From the NCBI GenBank assembly GCA_914767715.1, contig OU612065.1, forward strand, positions 18,104,001-18,168,000: a stretch of 64,000 nucleotides of DNA, in the 5' to 3' direction. The stretch's first letter is position 1. Each line of letters begins with the position of its first letter. The notes beneath the pieces are model-generated. The model did not search any database and had not been told where the DNA came from. It saw only the letters and a program-made list of their open reading frames with translations. The translations under genes and the position numbers were made by a program. Shown piece by piece: positions 1 to 14,100 of the stretch. Source of the stretch: Membranipora membranacea. Taxonomy: Eukaryota > Bryozoa > Gymnolaemata > Cheilostomatida > Membraniporidae.

Positions 1-2024
1 AAGACACCAATAAAATTCTCGGTCAGGTGCATTCATTGTGCGTTATTTAAAAAAACTCGATATGGCTGATGAGACAAGCATTATTTTCCAATTGTTGTTG
101 TTGAATGTAACCCAGTGAGCCACAACCATCCTGAAACCGTTTTCCCTGCAAGGTGTGGCAGCTCCCCCTAGAACTAAATGGTAACTAACAGTATTAGGAT
201 ACCTAAAATTTCAGCAATATAAATTTAGTTCACTGGCCCACTTGTGATGGTAAAGTGAAGCAAAAATAATATGCAGAAAACTGTGCGTTGTGATTAACGT
301 CATCTCACCCTAAAAATAACCTCCACCTAATGTGATCTTATATAACAATAGTCTGGATGTAAATCGTAGGTGTGGGGGGGGGGGGGGGGGTAAATGATAA
401 TGATCCTTGGTGTGTCACTTGCCTACTCTTTATCTCTAAAGATAACACAAATTTGGGTCAATCGTAGTTCATTATTGCCTGGCTGATAATGACCAGCTGA
501 TACTATTGTTCTATTATTGGCTATCTATTCCACCAACTACTTTTTCAGTTTTTGTATGGCCTTGGTTTATCAGGTAGTTTAATTTCGCATCCAACTCCTC
601 GGTTTGATGAACCCTAGATCATTGACTTCCAGCTGAATACTTCAGGCCGTCTATTTATCAACGTGACAAAGTTATAATGATCATGGTGATCTTGATGCTA
701 ACAAGATTTACACTTTACACTGGTGCTTGTGTACTTGATATTGAGCGGTTCTTTGTACTGCACTATAATGTGTCATTGTCATGGATTCTGAGCTACTTCT
801 GTGAATGTTTTTACTCCCAGGTTGCAGTGAATTCTGTTCTGCGATGAGAAGAATTACTTTATAGGGATAACGACTTGTTTTGGAAATGTGACTAGCAGTT
901 GTCTGCCCACTGAAAATAAGATTCTGATAGAGACAATGAACTCTCTCGGGATAGGGAATTCATTGAGATTGAGGGAGCCCCAAGAAGAGAATTGTCTCGC
1001 TTCAACAAGGTCCATCTGCCACTGTTTGATGAATAAGATTTTCCGACATGCACAAAACTTGATGCTGGTTGTCTGTTTTTTTATAAAATTCTGACTTACA
1101 CATATTATTTCTATTTTCTGTCAGAAAGGGTAAGGTTTAGTGAACCAATACGCTTGGTGATCCTATCATCATTTCATGGCAAAAATATAGTCTTTGACAC
1201 TAAACTAAGGTGGACGTGTGTGAAAATGTCTTGTTTGGAGTTCAATGTAAATTTTTGGAGGACATCTGCAAATCTACACTTATGTAACTGAGTGCCTTTT
1301 TACCCAAATCCAAGGACACTATGCGGTAGAAGTTGTCAAAGTACTACGCCCGAGGATGTATGTGACATATTTGGAACAGATATTTCTATCTTCAGACCAA
1401 AAATGGGTACAATCGAGTGTTCCTTTTTTTGTCGACACAGTCTTCAACCCCTAATCAGACAAGTGAAGATCTGTCTGGTTTTGGGTTCGAAATAAAATTT
1501 TCATTCCTTTACCAGTTAACTAGTTTATAGCTGAAAATTTTTGCTCAATAAAACAGAAAGTGAAACCAGTCAAGTCTTTTCGGACATGATGTTATGCCAA
1601 GGTGAGATTAGATTGTGTTTGGTCAGTTGTGGTCACATGATAATCATATACACCCATCAGCTGAGTCATATTTGTATTGTAATATATGTTGCATGTAAAT
1701 TGAGTGTTAATGATTATTATGACTGTTTTTGCGCCTATATTCAGTTGCATCAAAAGAGGTAATGTTTTATAAATTCCAAATAATATATTGCCATACCACC
1801 GCCATCTATAGTTTTAGTCTAAGCTTCAAGTGACTTGACTATATTGCTGATAAGTGCAGTAGGTGTTTATTTTTAATGCAGTTATTATATCAGGCTATTG
1901 AAAAAAGCTAGCTCAGTTTTTCTCGCTGATAAGAGTATTTAACTAATCGATGATGTGGGGTGGTAGTTATTAGTGGACAGTGCGATAAGACGGAGCACAC
2001 TGACGCTGATGCAGCTCACAAAGC
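1..2024. other. non-coding 5' flank
   Basis: I see no convincing coding exon here. The open frames are short and lack splice-site context or recognisable protein character. The only clear structure is a 17-base G run at 374-390. An in-frame TGA at 2007-2009 closes the frame just upstream of the ATG at 2025, so the coding exon that follows starts at 2025 or is an initiating exon. Confidence 0.6.
374..390. repeat. poly-G tract (17 G)
   Basis: An uninterrupted run of 17 G. Similar runs occur at 30644-30654, 42738-42748 and 42823-42837, and a C run at 46613-46625. They are simple repeats and likely sites of length polymorphism or assembly error. Confidence 0.95.
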
Positions 2025-3537
2025 ATGTCCTCAGATATCTGTGTTGATACCGCAGTCAAAACGACAGCTTCAAGTACAGGGTGCAGTAATTGGGAGAGTT
2101 CCTCATTAGGAATAAGCAGACCACCAGCCCTGATCTACACACCGCCAGAAGATGAAGACACACCGACAGCTTACTTTCCAGAATCGCTTGATGGAAGCTT
2201 ATTGCCAAGGTAAAAATTTACATTGACAGTTTGTTTATACCAAGGAGTATTATTTTATGTTAAAAAGAATTTCTCAAATTTGCTTTTAGGACAAAACAAC
2301 CAAGTAGGTTCAAAAATAAGTCGATAAAATAATTGGTGTTGGTGTGTCAGGTATCTGAATGTCCATGATCTCCATTGGACTGGCTTAGCCTCCAGACAGA
2401 GGACATCACTCTTATGTATCTAGAGTGTTGGTAAAGTTTGTGAGATTACATTTGTTGTTGCATTATTTCCACCACATATAAATACAACACTGGAATATAT
2501 AGCAAATTCCTTTGATTCATGAATAAAAATGACCAACTTTCTAAGAGTAGAGAGTTGTCTGCTCCTGATGAATCCCGTTCTGACGCACGGTCACTGCAGT
2601 GTACTCTTCTTATTTTGTCCTATTTCTTTAAATGCCATGACGGTTGGTATTCTTGAATTGTAAATTGTTCTGAAAGCATGATGTAAATTGGAGGTCATAT
2701 TGTATGACTGTAGCTGAGTAAGAATATTGTCCACTGTCTAGCAACGTGTAGCAATAGGTATGTGTAGTACACTGGACCTAGGATATCAAGTCATAAGATG
2801 CGTGTAATAAGAGATCAACCTACTCCCCTAACAATATGATGTCTTGGCGACAATTTGAAGTCCTGAAATAAACGTTATGATTAATCGAAATCTTGCTTTT
2901 GATAGCAACTGAGATTGAAGATATGTTACCAATGCTACTTTTTTGCCACGTTGATACTAGCCGATTGGTTAGAAGCCCTAAAGTACTGATTTTATGGAAA
3001 TTTCGCCACGTCACAGTGATGTTGTGCATAAAAAAATCTGATTTATTGATACCTCCCGATTGGTAGGTTTGGTGCCACAGCTGCACAATGCATTGTTGGT
3101 TTTTATCTGATATATATTTTGACATTTCATTTTGCCAGTTAACGAAAGCGAGTGCAAATTACCTGATGCGCCATTTTTCATTAAAACACAGGAAACGCAA
3201 TCAACCCTCATCACTTGTAATAACAGTATATGGAAAAATTCTGTAATCCAAAATATAATGTAATCAGTATGAAGATCTATAAACATGTACGATCTGGCAT
3301 TTTGTAATATCAATCATTACATAACCATTTATTTTTCAGCAGACAAAGATCAACTTTCTGGCGGCAGCATTACATGAATAGTGCTATGATGCCAATCCCG
3401 AGTAACAGCCAACGCTGCCTAGATTTGAACTCACTCGACAATAATAATAATGTTAGCTTGAGCGATGATGTTTTCAAGGCCTCTAGCCCTTTCCGCAGCG
3501 CCCGATTGACTTTGCCAGCAAAACATACAGGAAAATC
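2025..3537 (+). CDS. candidate upstream coding exons, possible N-terminal extension of hunchback
   Basis: Two exon-like segments lie on the plus strand, 2025-2209 and 3340-3537. The first starts with an ATG with A at -3 and an in-frame stop just upstream, and ends at a GT donor (ag|gtaaaa). The second follows a ttttcag acceptor and ends at a perfect donor (tc|gtaagt). The join keeps the frame open across 127 codons, giving a Ser/Asn/Asp/Pro-rich, low-complexity sequence with the stretches YTPPEDEDTPTAYFPES and LDNNNNVSLSDD. I recognise no domain. The second segment ends with two bases over, and the hunchback ATG exon at 11139 starts with exactly the one base needed. Joining all three adds 129 residues before the hunchback Met with no stop. 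That fit has a one-in-three chance of being accidental. The alternative is an unrelated gene whose other exons I did not find. Confidence 0.4.
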
Positions 3538-5746
3538 GTAAGTCTAAAATATTTATGTACCAGCAATAAATTTGTAATGATGTTATTTGCAAATGCTGTA
3601 AAACCTGTGGGTTATATAATGAAATCAATGCCAGTGCCGGGATCTGCGTCGGTACCACCATAGCCAAAGGAGCAAAGCCAAGGCAGTAAGTTGTCAGTAA
3701 CAAAGGCCGAACAAAAACCTCTTGATTGTGTGGAAAAATCCGCATGTAAGGCTGCAATAGGAGAACAACAGCTTGGTTTTACCTCCGCTCACCCAAGAGT
3801 GCTGACGCCGGAAATATACCAGTTGTACAAAACAACAAGCATTTCCTGTTCACAGCAAGGACTGATTAGCAACAACTGTTAGGGCAAAATGTTGTCACAA
3901 AAGTGTGCCTAAGAGGCGATGACCTCCGAGCCAACTTAGCATAAACAGGGGAGTATCGTGGTATCGCTCTAGTTATAAGTCGTCAAGACGGACCTTCATC
4001 AAGTGTCACTCTTGACTTTAAGTAGCAAAAAATGAAAAAAAATTATGCTTGGCATTGGATTTACTGCTCCCTTGTTGCGTAAAAAACACATTTTTGAAAT
4101 AAGTGCAACCGCTAATTTTTAGTAGCAAAAAATGAAAACCAGGATACTCCACAGGTGGTCTCGGATCTACTTTTCACTGGTCACGATGTACGTTTTACTA
4201 AATTTTGATAACCGCTATGAGGCGGTGGCACATGGTGCCTCACAACAATCCTAATCTCCATCCTACCTTTTAACACTACCTGCCAAATGCCATATCATAC
4301 AATGATTCTATCCCTTATCGAATGGCATGCTAAAACGCAGCCTTGTGTAAGATGATAAGCGAAAAAAACAGCTTTTATGAGAGTTTATAGCTTAAAGCTC
4401 TTCCAAACTGTTCGAGGGGCAAGAGAGAGACCCCAATAACCTCAGTCCTTATCTCTACAAACCAGGATCACGGCTATAGACTCCATTCATAACTCAATCT
4501 AATGCATTGATAAGCAGACTCACTTAAAAATACAACGTTTAAAAACTGAGCAACCACATTATATCAGGTGCTTTGCATTGTTGACAAACACACATAGTAA
4601 TGATGAAAAAGCAGAAAGTAATTTAATTTGTGCAGTATATTGTTATTGAGCTTGTATCTCTTGACGCCAGATCACAACGGAGAGCAATTTACAAAATATC
4701 ACAGTCACATATGGCTTTCACTGCAGTTGGGAGTATGTAAATACATTAAAAGCTGTTAAGGAGAATTAGTTGTGAATGAATCTGACTGTGTTGGTGGTAC
4801 CAGCTGTGCACCTCATACCCTACTTAATCAGTGAGGGACAGAGAGACATTTTTGGGGACCTTCAAAAGAAAGAGAGGATAACTCCTAAAACTTAAAATAA
4901 ATATACTAAATTTCTACATCAAGTGATTTTCTGTCCCAAACTCCCTGTTACACCTGACTACCCTGACTTCAAGGAACTTCAAGGAGTAAGAGAACTAAAT
5001 TCTTGCTGTATTAATGAAATAAATTTGCTGATTATTTTTGCTATTGTGGCAACTTTTCCCGAATCATATGCAGATTTCAAACGACACACCACACAGCTGG
5101 TTGATGAGTCTTGGAATCTGATGTATAGGTAAGGTGTATAAGGGGCTCGGAATAAGAGATATTGAGATGACAGGGGGATTTGGTTCAGCAAGTTTCTTAT
5201 GATGTCTATATTGCTTTTCTCACCAGCAAGCTAAAAATGTAGATTCATGGCTGATGAATAACGCAGTGTTGACAATTTCAGAAGCGCTGGTCTATCAACG
5301 TATCACTACGATGACTGACACTATTTACTGATTAAGGAAACTGAAGCCCTCAAAGCCTCAGAATTTTCTATTGTTCAGAGAAAGATTATTGGTATCACCC
5401 AAACAACCTGATAATTGAGGAACCTCCACTGAATCGGCACCATGACATGATGATTCTTGTAAACATTAAATTCTCAGAATAGAACAATGAAGGGCAACAA
5501 TCATGAATATATTGCAATTTTTCAAACACCAAATAACCCACAGGCGCTAGCAGGGGATGACTTCCTCCCTACTTGATTTCCACGAGAGAGTATCAGAAAA
5601 TGAAACCTCTCAAGGCTTTTGGGTAAATGATCTGCATATTATAAATGTGATTGATTACCTCATCATAGTACCAACATCCGAGGATCACAAACAGCTATGA
5701 CACCTGCAATTATAAGCTCATTACTATTGGACAGGCCAGTGGTTAT

Positions 5747-5778
5747 ACCAGAGATCATAGATGTCTATGGTCTCTGGT
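5747..5778. repeat. 32-bp near-perfect palindrome (CCAGAGA family)
   Basis: Arms 5747-5761 (ACCAGAGATCATAGA) and 5764-5778 (TCTATGGTCTCTGGT) pair with one mismatch around a 2-base centre. The left arm matches the copy at 32124-32139 and is close to that of 9948-9981, so this is one member of a small dispersed family. Confidence 0.8.
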
Positions 5779-8700
5779 TATCATCTGAATCTGAATATGA
5801 TATTATGATCGATGTGGAAACTAGGTGAGACCATGGCGCTGGACATCCTCTCTAAATTAGAGATAAACAATTTTTTCGTCAAGAATTTTAGCAACAAGAA
5901 TCAATCAAGGTCAATCCTCTTTTTAGCACGTTGGAGGCGCTACCGGCACCTAAGTGTTTGGTCATGGAAAGGTGCTCCTTCCTGCCTTAGCCTCATTCTA
6001 TGAGATATTGGGTTTAGCGAATGGCGTACCTGCAAGAGACAAACCGAATAAGCTACATTCGGTATTCACTTAGTCTTTTGCATCAAAAACTTGTGTCTAG
6101 TACTGGAGTATTTATAAAATTCTATCAAGCTTCTGCTGGTATTTGAACAACACGATTGATTTGACTTTACTTTTCTAAACGAGCTGAAAGTAGGCCATGT
6201 GCCTTTTACAAAATGTATGGGTGGTATGCACTTTTTGTTTGATTTAAATGTGATGGCATGCAATCATTGATTGAAAAGGATTTTTAGTTAGCTAAGAGCA
6301 GAAAAACCATGAACAATGGCTCAACAAATATATTGACATAAGCTGTTTCTTTAACATACATGTACTGGAGAGTGGGCAAACAACTATTACATAACATACC
6401 CTGTTATTTTTTCACAATGTTCGAATAATGAACGCTGACACAGAAAACGTTTCAAGCAAAATAATGAGTAGTAATTGATTGCTCTTTTGCTGGCTATTTT
6501 CCCAATCCATTCAATTTGTCTGAAAAGAGCTTTATTGAAAGCAAAATAAAGCCTAATTTTGAATTTATAAATTTCAAAGAGTTGCAAAAGAAGAAAGTAC
6601 AATGTCATTCAAGTGCACATTGAGAAAAAATGTTAATAACATAGTCTAGTGATGAAAATGAAGAAATTCATTAGAAACCCAAGAGACCAAACAAAATTTG
6701 CAGCCAGCTTGGAGACTGTGTTCTGCTCGACGGCCAATTATTGTCGCTGCAAGAATTCAATAGACCTCGTCATCATAAGTGTTGACAGCACTCGATATAT
6801 GGAACCCTTGAGGCAGATTTCTAGAGTGAATCAGTTATGTAACTTTGCCTATTAATGCACATACTCCACAGAAAAAAGCAAATGAAACGGAGCTGATTAA
6901 ACATAGTCAACACAGGATGAAACCTTCCCACGGCATGAGCAAAAAACCAAATAGGTGTGCATGATTATTGATGTAATTCATGTCTGAAAAGCTCTCAATT
7001 ATGTAACAAGGATTGCGTGTCAGGGTAAAAATAATAACTTGCCTTGGTGTGCTATTTTATCGGGGTTTTTCTTAAGAGCTCATCATAGTCAATGCACCAG
7101 TAATTGATTTTTTTTTTCGCAAAAATCTTCACAAGCCTTATCAAGCTAATGTCAGCTTTTCATAATACAAGATCTGATAGCTTTGTGATGTCAGTTTAAA
7201 TAGAAAAGGTTTGTTTTGAATTTTCTTTCAAGCGCAATATGTTGTCATCTACCAAAGTAGAATGCCACAGCCATAAAAGACTATTGTCTCAGGCGAGTTA
7301 ATTTTTCATAAGCCAGCGCAGATAAAGAATCCTTAATATGGTTGCTACTATATAATTCACCTTTACCAACTAATGTATTTTCTATAATTTTTAACTAAGC
7401 GTAATTCTCCAAGGGACAGTTTCCGCACTTATCTTTGCCTAAAGCCTATGAATGATGCATTAATTATTGCTTTGTGAATGGTTACTTTTTTGTTAGCCAG
7501 CCAATAACAAGCCAGCAGGAGTGGCCTTTGGGAATACTGTTTATTAACACTATTATGTAATCTAACTTGCCTATGAGAGCAGATGGTTTAGTTTTTGTCA
7601 GTCATGTATAATAAGCACAAAACATAAGCTATCACTAATAGCGAGGCTAACAGAATTAGTCAACAAAAACTAGTTCGTATCAATGCACTCTTGAGACAAG
7701 CTGTGAAAGCACAGAAAAAGGAAGCTAGCAAATCTTCATCTGACACAAGTGGGCAAAGAGAGAAAAAACAGGCATTGATATAACAGGCGCACAGAGCGGG
7801 TAAGAAAACAATGGAGAATCGCAAAATTCTCTGAATTGTTTGTCATGTTTGACCTTGTAATTGGTAATATATTCCGTATTCATTTGGCTGAAGACGGCTT
7901 TTATTCACCTCATGTATTTATTGTGGTTGGCATCATGGTGGTCATGATAGTGATTAATGAGATTTTGACAACTCCTGTCGAGCCTGGAGGATTTTTTCCA
8001 GGCTTTGCCTCGTTGATACGTTGATACAGACGGGCCCTTCTGATGTGTATATAGTTCAGGTCAGGAAAGAGTATCTTTGTCCTTCTCAGTTTCTAAAAAA
8101 AGACTGGTCTTTACAGATAGGAACTCTCAATTTGATGTCACTACCATCTTGCTAACAGAATCTCTTTAATATTTCTTCTATAAAAACTTCTGGAGATGGT
8201 AAAAATCTATATCAGTTCCTTCCACACAACTTTAGGGGTCAATAGTGACCTACCTACGCCTCTTTCAGTAGATGTATTTAACTCTTTTTCAAGCTGAATT
8301 TTGATGTAATTGATGTAAAAATAGAATTTCTTAGACTAATCACCTGCTGAGTCGTTGTAATGACTCTTGTCTTGATGAATTTGGTATGGATCTGAGGCCA
8401 CTGGTTTCCGTATCCTCACTATTGTAAATCCTGCGAAACCTGCGAATCCTGCAAGCAGCACAAATTGAATATATTCTAAAAATGGGGCCGTAAGGAAGGG
8501 AGGGAACGGTGCGAGGATAATGAAGGCTTATTGTCGCACTCGGTCCATACTTTGAACATTTAATCCAGCAAGTTTAGCTTTCCAATGTATCTGGATGGCA
8601 GGGGACGTGTTTGGTCTGGAAAATGGACAACAGCGCGCCATCTATGCTTGAAGTTTACAGATTATAAAATTGCGCTCGAACAAGGATGTGCCAAGACTCT

Positions 8701-9947
8701 CTTTCCCTGGTAAATGGCCGATGTCTGGCTTGGATAGCTCCCCATTAAGACCCCATCATTCTCTTGTGTCCCAGAAACTTAATTGCAATTTCGTCAAAGA
8801 AACCTCACAATGTAGACCTTTCTGTGAATTCATCTTCTTGGTGACAGCGTCGGCATACACCCACTGTATTGCCTGAACTGGTCTTAGTATTGGCCATCAA
8901 AAAGCACAAAAACTAGTCTGTTTTCGTCGGCAGTGGACAAAACTGACCGATATAGCCGGACAGCTGAGATAAGGCCCCAGTGATGTTACTCAACAAGCGC
9001 CTACATGAAGCTACCAACCCATATTATTTTCAGTTCTCAATACCAATTACATAACACCAGGGAGATGAGCGAAATAAAACTGAGCAGAGATAAGTTAGTT
9101 TTCTGTTATGTTTTAAGATAAAAGCTGCGATGTTGGCAACAGTTATGAGTTCTTACATAACATTTATGGACTGAATAACTCTTTATCTTTTCTATTGGCA
9201 TGTTATATGATTCAGGCAATTAGGTGCCATTTCTATTCAGGGTATTGTCTTGAAAATGTTTTTGTGTGGCACCCTCACTTTTGAATAAAGGCTGCAGTGG
9301 TAGTGCTATTATATGCAGTGCCATCTCTTTTCGTTCCTTGGAGATTAGCATCAACAGTTTGCATGTCAAGAAAATAGTGGCACGATTATAGGGTGTCTTT
9401 ACGGGTACAATTGAGTGGATTGGAAAAATAAGCAATTAGTTTTTGCTGCGCATTCCAACTCCAAAGCATTGTTACATAATGCACTTATCGCAGCACTTTG
9501 GGTCTTGATTAAATGCATGCCACAGTCTGTCGATAACAAAATTGATCCAAACGAGATCTGAAAAGTGAAAAACACTCCAATAGGCTTCAAAACTTTGTGT
9601 GAGCTTTTTTGTTTGAACTCTTAAATTGCATTGATCAAATAAAGAGACACCTTTTAAAACGAACAAGTATATTTTAGCAAAGCTGTTGTATTGAAAGCTT
9701 TATGGCCAGAAATCAATGCAACTTTACTTTTATTTATTGACTGAATGTGTATACCAAGCCCCCACTGAAGTTTGACCAATTCAGCACAATGAAAACATGT
9801 TTTTCTCAAAGCTTCAGTTGCCTCCTGCTTAAAAATTGATAGAAAAGGTTTTGGCAGGAAGCAAAAAGGACTTACTGCTTTATCCTTTAAAAATAGAGTC
9901 TGCTGACAATGTAAGAAACCATAAACTATTTAGAACAACTTAGTGAA

Positions 9948-9981
9948 ACCAGAGACTATAGATATATCTATAGTCTCTGGT
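9948..9981. repeat. 34-bp perfect palindrome (CCAGAGA family)
   Basis: ACCAGAGACTATAGATA (9948-9964) is followed directly by its exact reverse complement to 9981, with no spacer. The flanks gtga and gaaacc add a short direct repeat. It is related in sequence to 5747-5778 and 32124-32155. Confidence 0.9.
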
Positions 9982-11138
9982 GAAACCACGTTTTTGTCAC
10001 AGATTTAGCGAGATAATAAATAATATCTGCCATGAAGAATTAGGCTAATTTAAGTGTCCCTCCGAAACAAAGAGCGCAGACATAATGAGACCGTAGGCTA
10101 TTTTGATTAAAAGTATGCTGGCGCATTTCTTTGTCTATTTTGAGGAAAGAAAAGTTCATGTAGAAAACCAGTGCAGTTTTTTGCCCTATGACCTTTCGTC
10201 ATAGCTCTAAGAGAAGGAAGGAAGTTACATAACTAGGCTTGGAAACCCATCTACAATGTGTAATGAATTATGACTGAACTGAAATCAGGTTCCAGTGGAG
10301 AGTGCCTGCTATCGTTGAAATGCCAATTAATCTTGTTTTGCAGCTGACTCAGTGGAGTTTTAATTTGATCTCTGTGTGTGCCAAGGGTGATTATTTTGGC
10401 ATAGCTAATGAGTGATGTTATATAATGAGCAGTTTTTCTCCTCTTGTTGTAAATATAAATGCACCAGAAATTCGATAATAGCAGATGCGCCTAATGCAGA
10501 TAATTATGGGTGGGTTTGTTTCACTGATGCATCTCTCATGGGTACAGTACTCTTAAGACTAAGCGTTCACATGATTTTTCCTTTCAAAATAGGCTTCAGC
10601 TATTTCAGGCCCAAAACAGATAATGAATGGTTTCGTTCAGTGACTCCACGATGTTTGATAACAATCCGCACTAATACCATGTTCAAAAAATTAACTTGCT
10701 TCGTTGGTGCCAGAGATTGTGCAACGAGTGGAAGAGACGACAAACCATTAATTACACACAAACTTGTACAATTGATGACCAGTAGAATTGTCACCCTATA
10801 ATTATAATCTTAACTCCTTTTTGTTGGGAAGAAACTTTGAAAAATCATTGACCCAGAGTCATGATGACTGGCTTGAAAATTCCTTCTATCAAAACATATA
10901 ATCTTCACTATCGTGTTGACTGACAGCTCTTCTAATACCGCAGCATCACTTCGAGAAATTATATTACCAGTAATTTACAGGAAGTCCAGGCTTAGGTCAA
11001 TATACAGTAAGCTCAGTTTTTCATAGCATTCGAGGAGAAAAAAAGCAATTAAACAACTCTGCCACTTCATACCATTGTGCCCATTCATCAGACAGATGTG
11101 ACATGTGATTTTTATGATTACGTTTATTTCTATTACAG

Positions 11139-14100
11139 AGAGATGGCGTCCGCAATGTTGACGGCATCGCTTCCTGAGGAGTACCATCATAACGGCAGCA
11201 CTTCAGCTGCGACTGTGGACCCAGCAACCTCATCCAGCAATCACAGCTCCCCAGGTTCACATGAGCTGTCTCATTCTCCCCAACGCCGTCCAAACTCTAC
11301 CGACAATCACCACAATCTACCGCACTTACAACCAGACAAGGTTACAGAGGATGGCGGGGCCGAAGAGGACAGTAATGAGCCAGTTCTAGCTCTAGGCAAT
11401 CTGAAGACTGAAGCCCTTTCCTACCATGGCTCACTTTCGGGAAGATCCTCGACTGAAATACCAGTTGTAGTGGAGAACGAAGCCGAGCCAAACAGTCACA
11501 GAGATCATGGTGAAATGTTACTGGAGAAGTTAGAAAAAGAGTTTCAGACAACACCAGCTCCGCGATCACTATTCAACGGAGGTGATAACTCCTCTGACGG
11601 ACTGGGCACTCCGCCCGGCTTACAGATTGTCCTGCCAGCAGACCCGGATGTCAGCATTAATTCATCATCAGGTAAACATCAGAAGCTGAAAGGGAAATGG
11701 GTGTGTCTTTGAAAAACATTTCATCTCGATTCTTATCTCAACTTGAAAAGCAACCTTAGTTTTTATCTTGAAGAAGTTCAAAATATCTATGATTACTCTC
11801 CATTAATGAACGATGCTTTAAAAGTAACCATTTTAGATGCAAGCCTATAATTATTGTCCGCTTTTGATGCAGGATATTGCGAGTGTCGCCCGTTTTCAAA
11901 AATGACTTGTATGTTTTAGAAATTCATTACAACGATTAGCTTTGACATATTGAAAAACAAATCCTGTTTTGGACCTGCAAGGTGTTGTTAGGTCAATTTA
12001 AATTATTTTCTTTGAGACAAAAGTAGGATTTATTTGACTTGAAAAGCTTGTTTGACCAGAAAAGAAAAGCCATTATTTGCTCTGTGTGCATCTTATCCAA
12101 AATCCCAAGCTAATTTAGTGTTTTGCTAGGAATGCTCCACAACGACTAAATAACTTAATGTGGGTCATTACTGCGTTCTACCTGTTTGCGATCTTATGTA
12201 ATAAGCAGTTGATAAAAACTCAATACTGGTCAGAGTTGATTGTTTTGCATGCCACAGAATCATGGGACTTGAATAGCGAGCTAACTAGAGTCAGTGATTA
12301 AAATTTGTTTCTATCACACAATGATGTGATTCAATCCCAGCCGAAAAACATTAAACTGGTTTTATTTCACTTAGCTCTGATGCATCACCAGAATAATAAA
12401 ACCACACTGAATTGCTTTGTTGTGAAATATTTTTGTATAATAAAGTTGAATTGCTTAACAGCACGAGATGAGCCATCCCGGATAGGAAGGAAAAAACATG
12501 ATATAATGCTGCTGTTTTTAGGATTGTAAACAAGAGTACGACTGATGTAGAGATGTTGGGAGGGGCTTTTGGCTACTTTGTCGGGCAATGTTAAAAAGCG
12601 GCACTCGGCTATTTTCTACATACATTAATCACATTTAAGTCCTTCTAATTTGTATCGGGAGAAGCAAATGGCATGTGATTGTTAAAAAAACTGCATCATT
12701 GAAAAAGTGTGGGTTGATATGGTAGTTAATAGGTTAATTCAAATTTAATTCGTAATCAAAAAGTATAAAGATCCATTTGCCAATAAAAAAAGTGTCACCA
12801 GTTCTTGTAACCACAATCCCCTACCTTAGGGACATCCTGGTTTGTAGGTGGCCAGGCAAGCAATTGAATTAAAAAACAACTTACGCAGCTGACGAAGGAT
12901 GATCCCCCATTTTAATCCGTCGTCTTCATCGTCTGAATTTTGTCTTCAGTTCCGTTTTGCTGTATTTGTAGGCATGAGTGAGACCATGTTGAGTCCATCT
13001 GGCGCGGGTGGTGGGAGCATGTTCAACTATCACGGAGACTCATTATCACCAGAACATCCTAGAAACTTTGCCATCACACCAGTTGTAGAAAATGGCAGAG
13101 AGGTGTTCTACTGTCACCTGTGCAGTTTTTGTGGTAAGTGCTTCAAATACTACTCATGTCGCATTTTTGTTTTCGGTCCAAGAATCATGCACGTTGTCGT
13201 TGGCAACTAAAAAGGGTAAAATAAAATATGTGTGGATTTAAAGACAGTCATTTGGTTTCACTGTTATTGTCCAAAAGGCATCATGTAGGCTGTTATTAAT
13301 TTCTATGATATTGAAAACCCGCCATATTTAAACCAGGGACTCAAACATTTTGTGAGCCGATCTGTTCGTGTCAGACTTTCCACAGATTTTGAGGTTCAAC
13401 GAAACTTGTCTGTTGAACCTACTTTGGCGACAAGTAAGGTGTCAGATGGCCATCTCCTGTCATTTTTCTGATCAGCTTGCTCGATCTTGGTGCATTCCAG
13501 TCAGACCTCGGAATGTATGTCCCAAACATGCTGTATTTTCACACTCAAATTCTAGATAAGAAAAGTTAACCGGGCAGGTGCACATGTTATGTCATGGAAG
13601 TCGGAAAATGGGGGTAGGGTGGCGCCCTTTATCATCATAGTATAGGGATCACAATTTCTGAATCATCTGGCAAACTTTCCTCTAGTACAAGATGAACTTC
13701 CTGTATGACCACTACAATATTGATGGCCATACTATATGCTAAAAGTTGGGAATGATTTGCGCTGAGCAATGAACTACCTACTACCTACCAGAGTTCATTG
13801 CGCTGAGCTTCATCAGCTTTGAGAGATGTGAAGTTCAACTTTCATTCCTGCTTCCGCATTTATGGCGCAACGATTGGATAGTGTTCATCGTTAAATCTTG
13901 ATTTGTGTAGATTTCCACAGTGGTAAATAATAATAATATTAAAATGTTGATACAAAACGGTTAGCAAGGTATTAATTACTGCTCAAAGTTACGCATTACC
14001 AAAAAAAGTACTCGTCATATTATAACGTCATCGGCTGATGAGGTTTAGTTTTGCTCTAGATTCTCTTCCCCCTTGTCAGCTAGTAATTACATCCAGACAT

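Larger units (their letters stand above)
3538..11138. other. 7.6 kb non-coding region upstream of the hunchback ATG exon
   Basis: This is either the last 5' intron of a long hunchback transcript or its promoter/enhancer region. I found no exon that keeps the frame. Visible structures are two related palindromes (5747-5778 and 9948-9981), a short tandem repeat of an aatcctgcg-like unit at 8426-8454, and AT-rich unique sequence. Hunchback transcripts normally have 5' UTR sequence, so an untranslated exon is expected somewhere here, but I cannot place it. Confidence 0.5.

Noticed and set aside
5074-5132. Exon-like segment with a cag acceptor and ggtaagg donor on the plus strand
   Set aside because: In the phase required by the upstream exon at 3340-3537 it meets a stop (TGA) after ten codons, and the other frame gives no recognisable protein.
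10412-10801. 129-codon open frame on the plus strand
   Set aside because: No splice context, domain or conserved feature; composition looks like translated AT-rich non-coding DNA.
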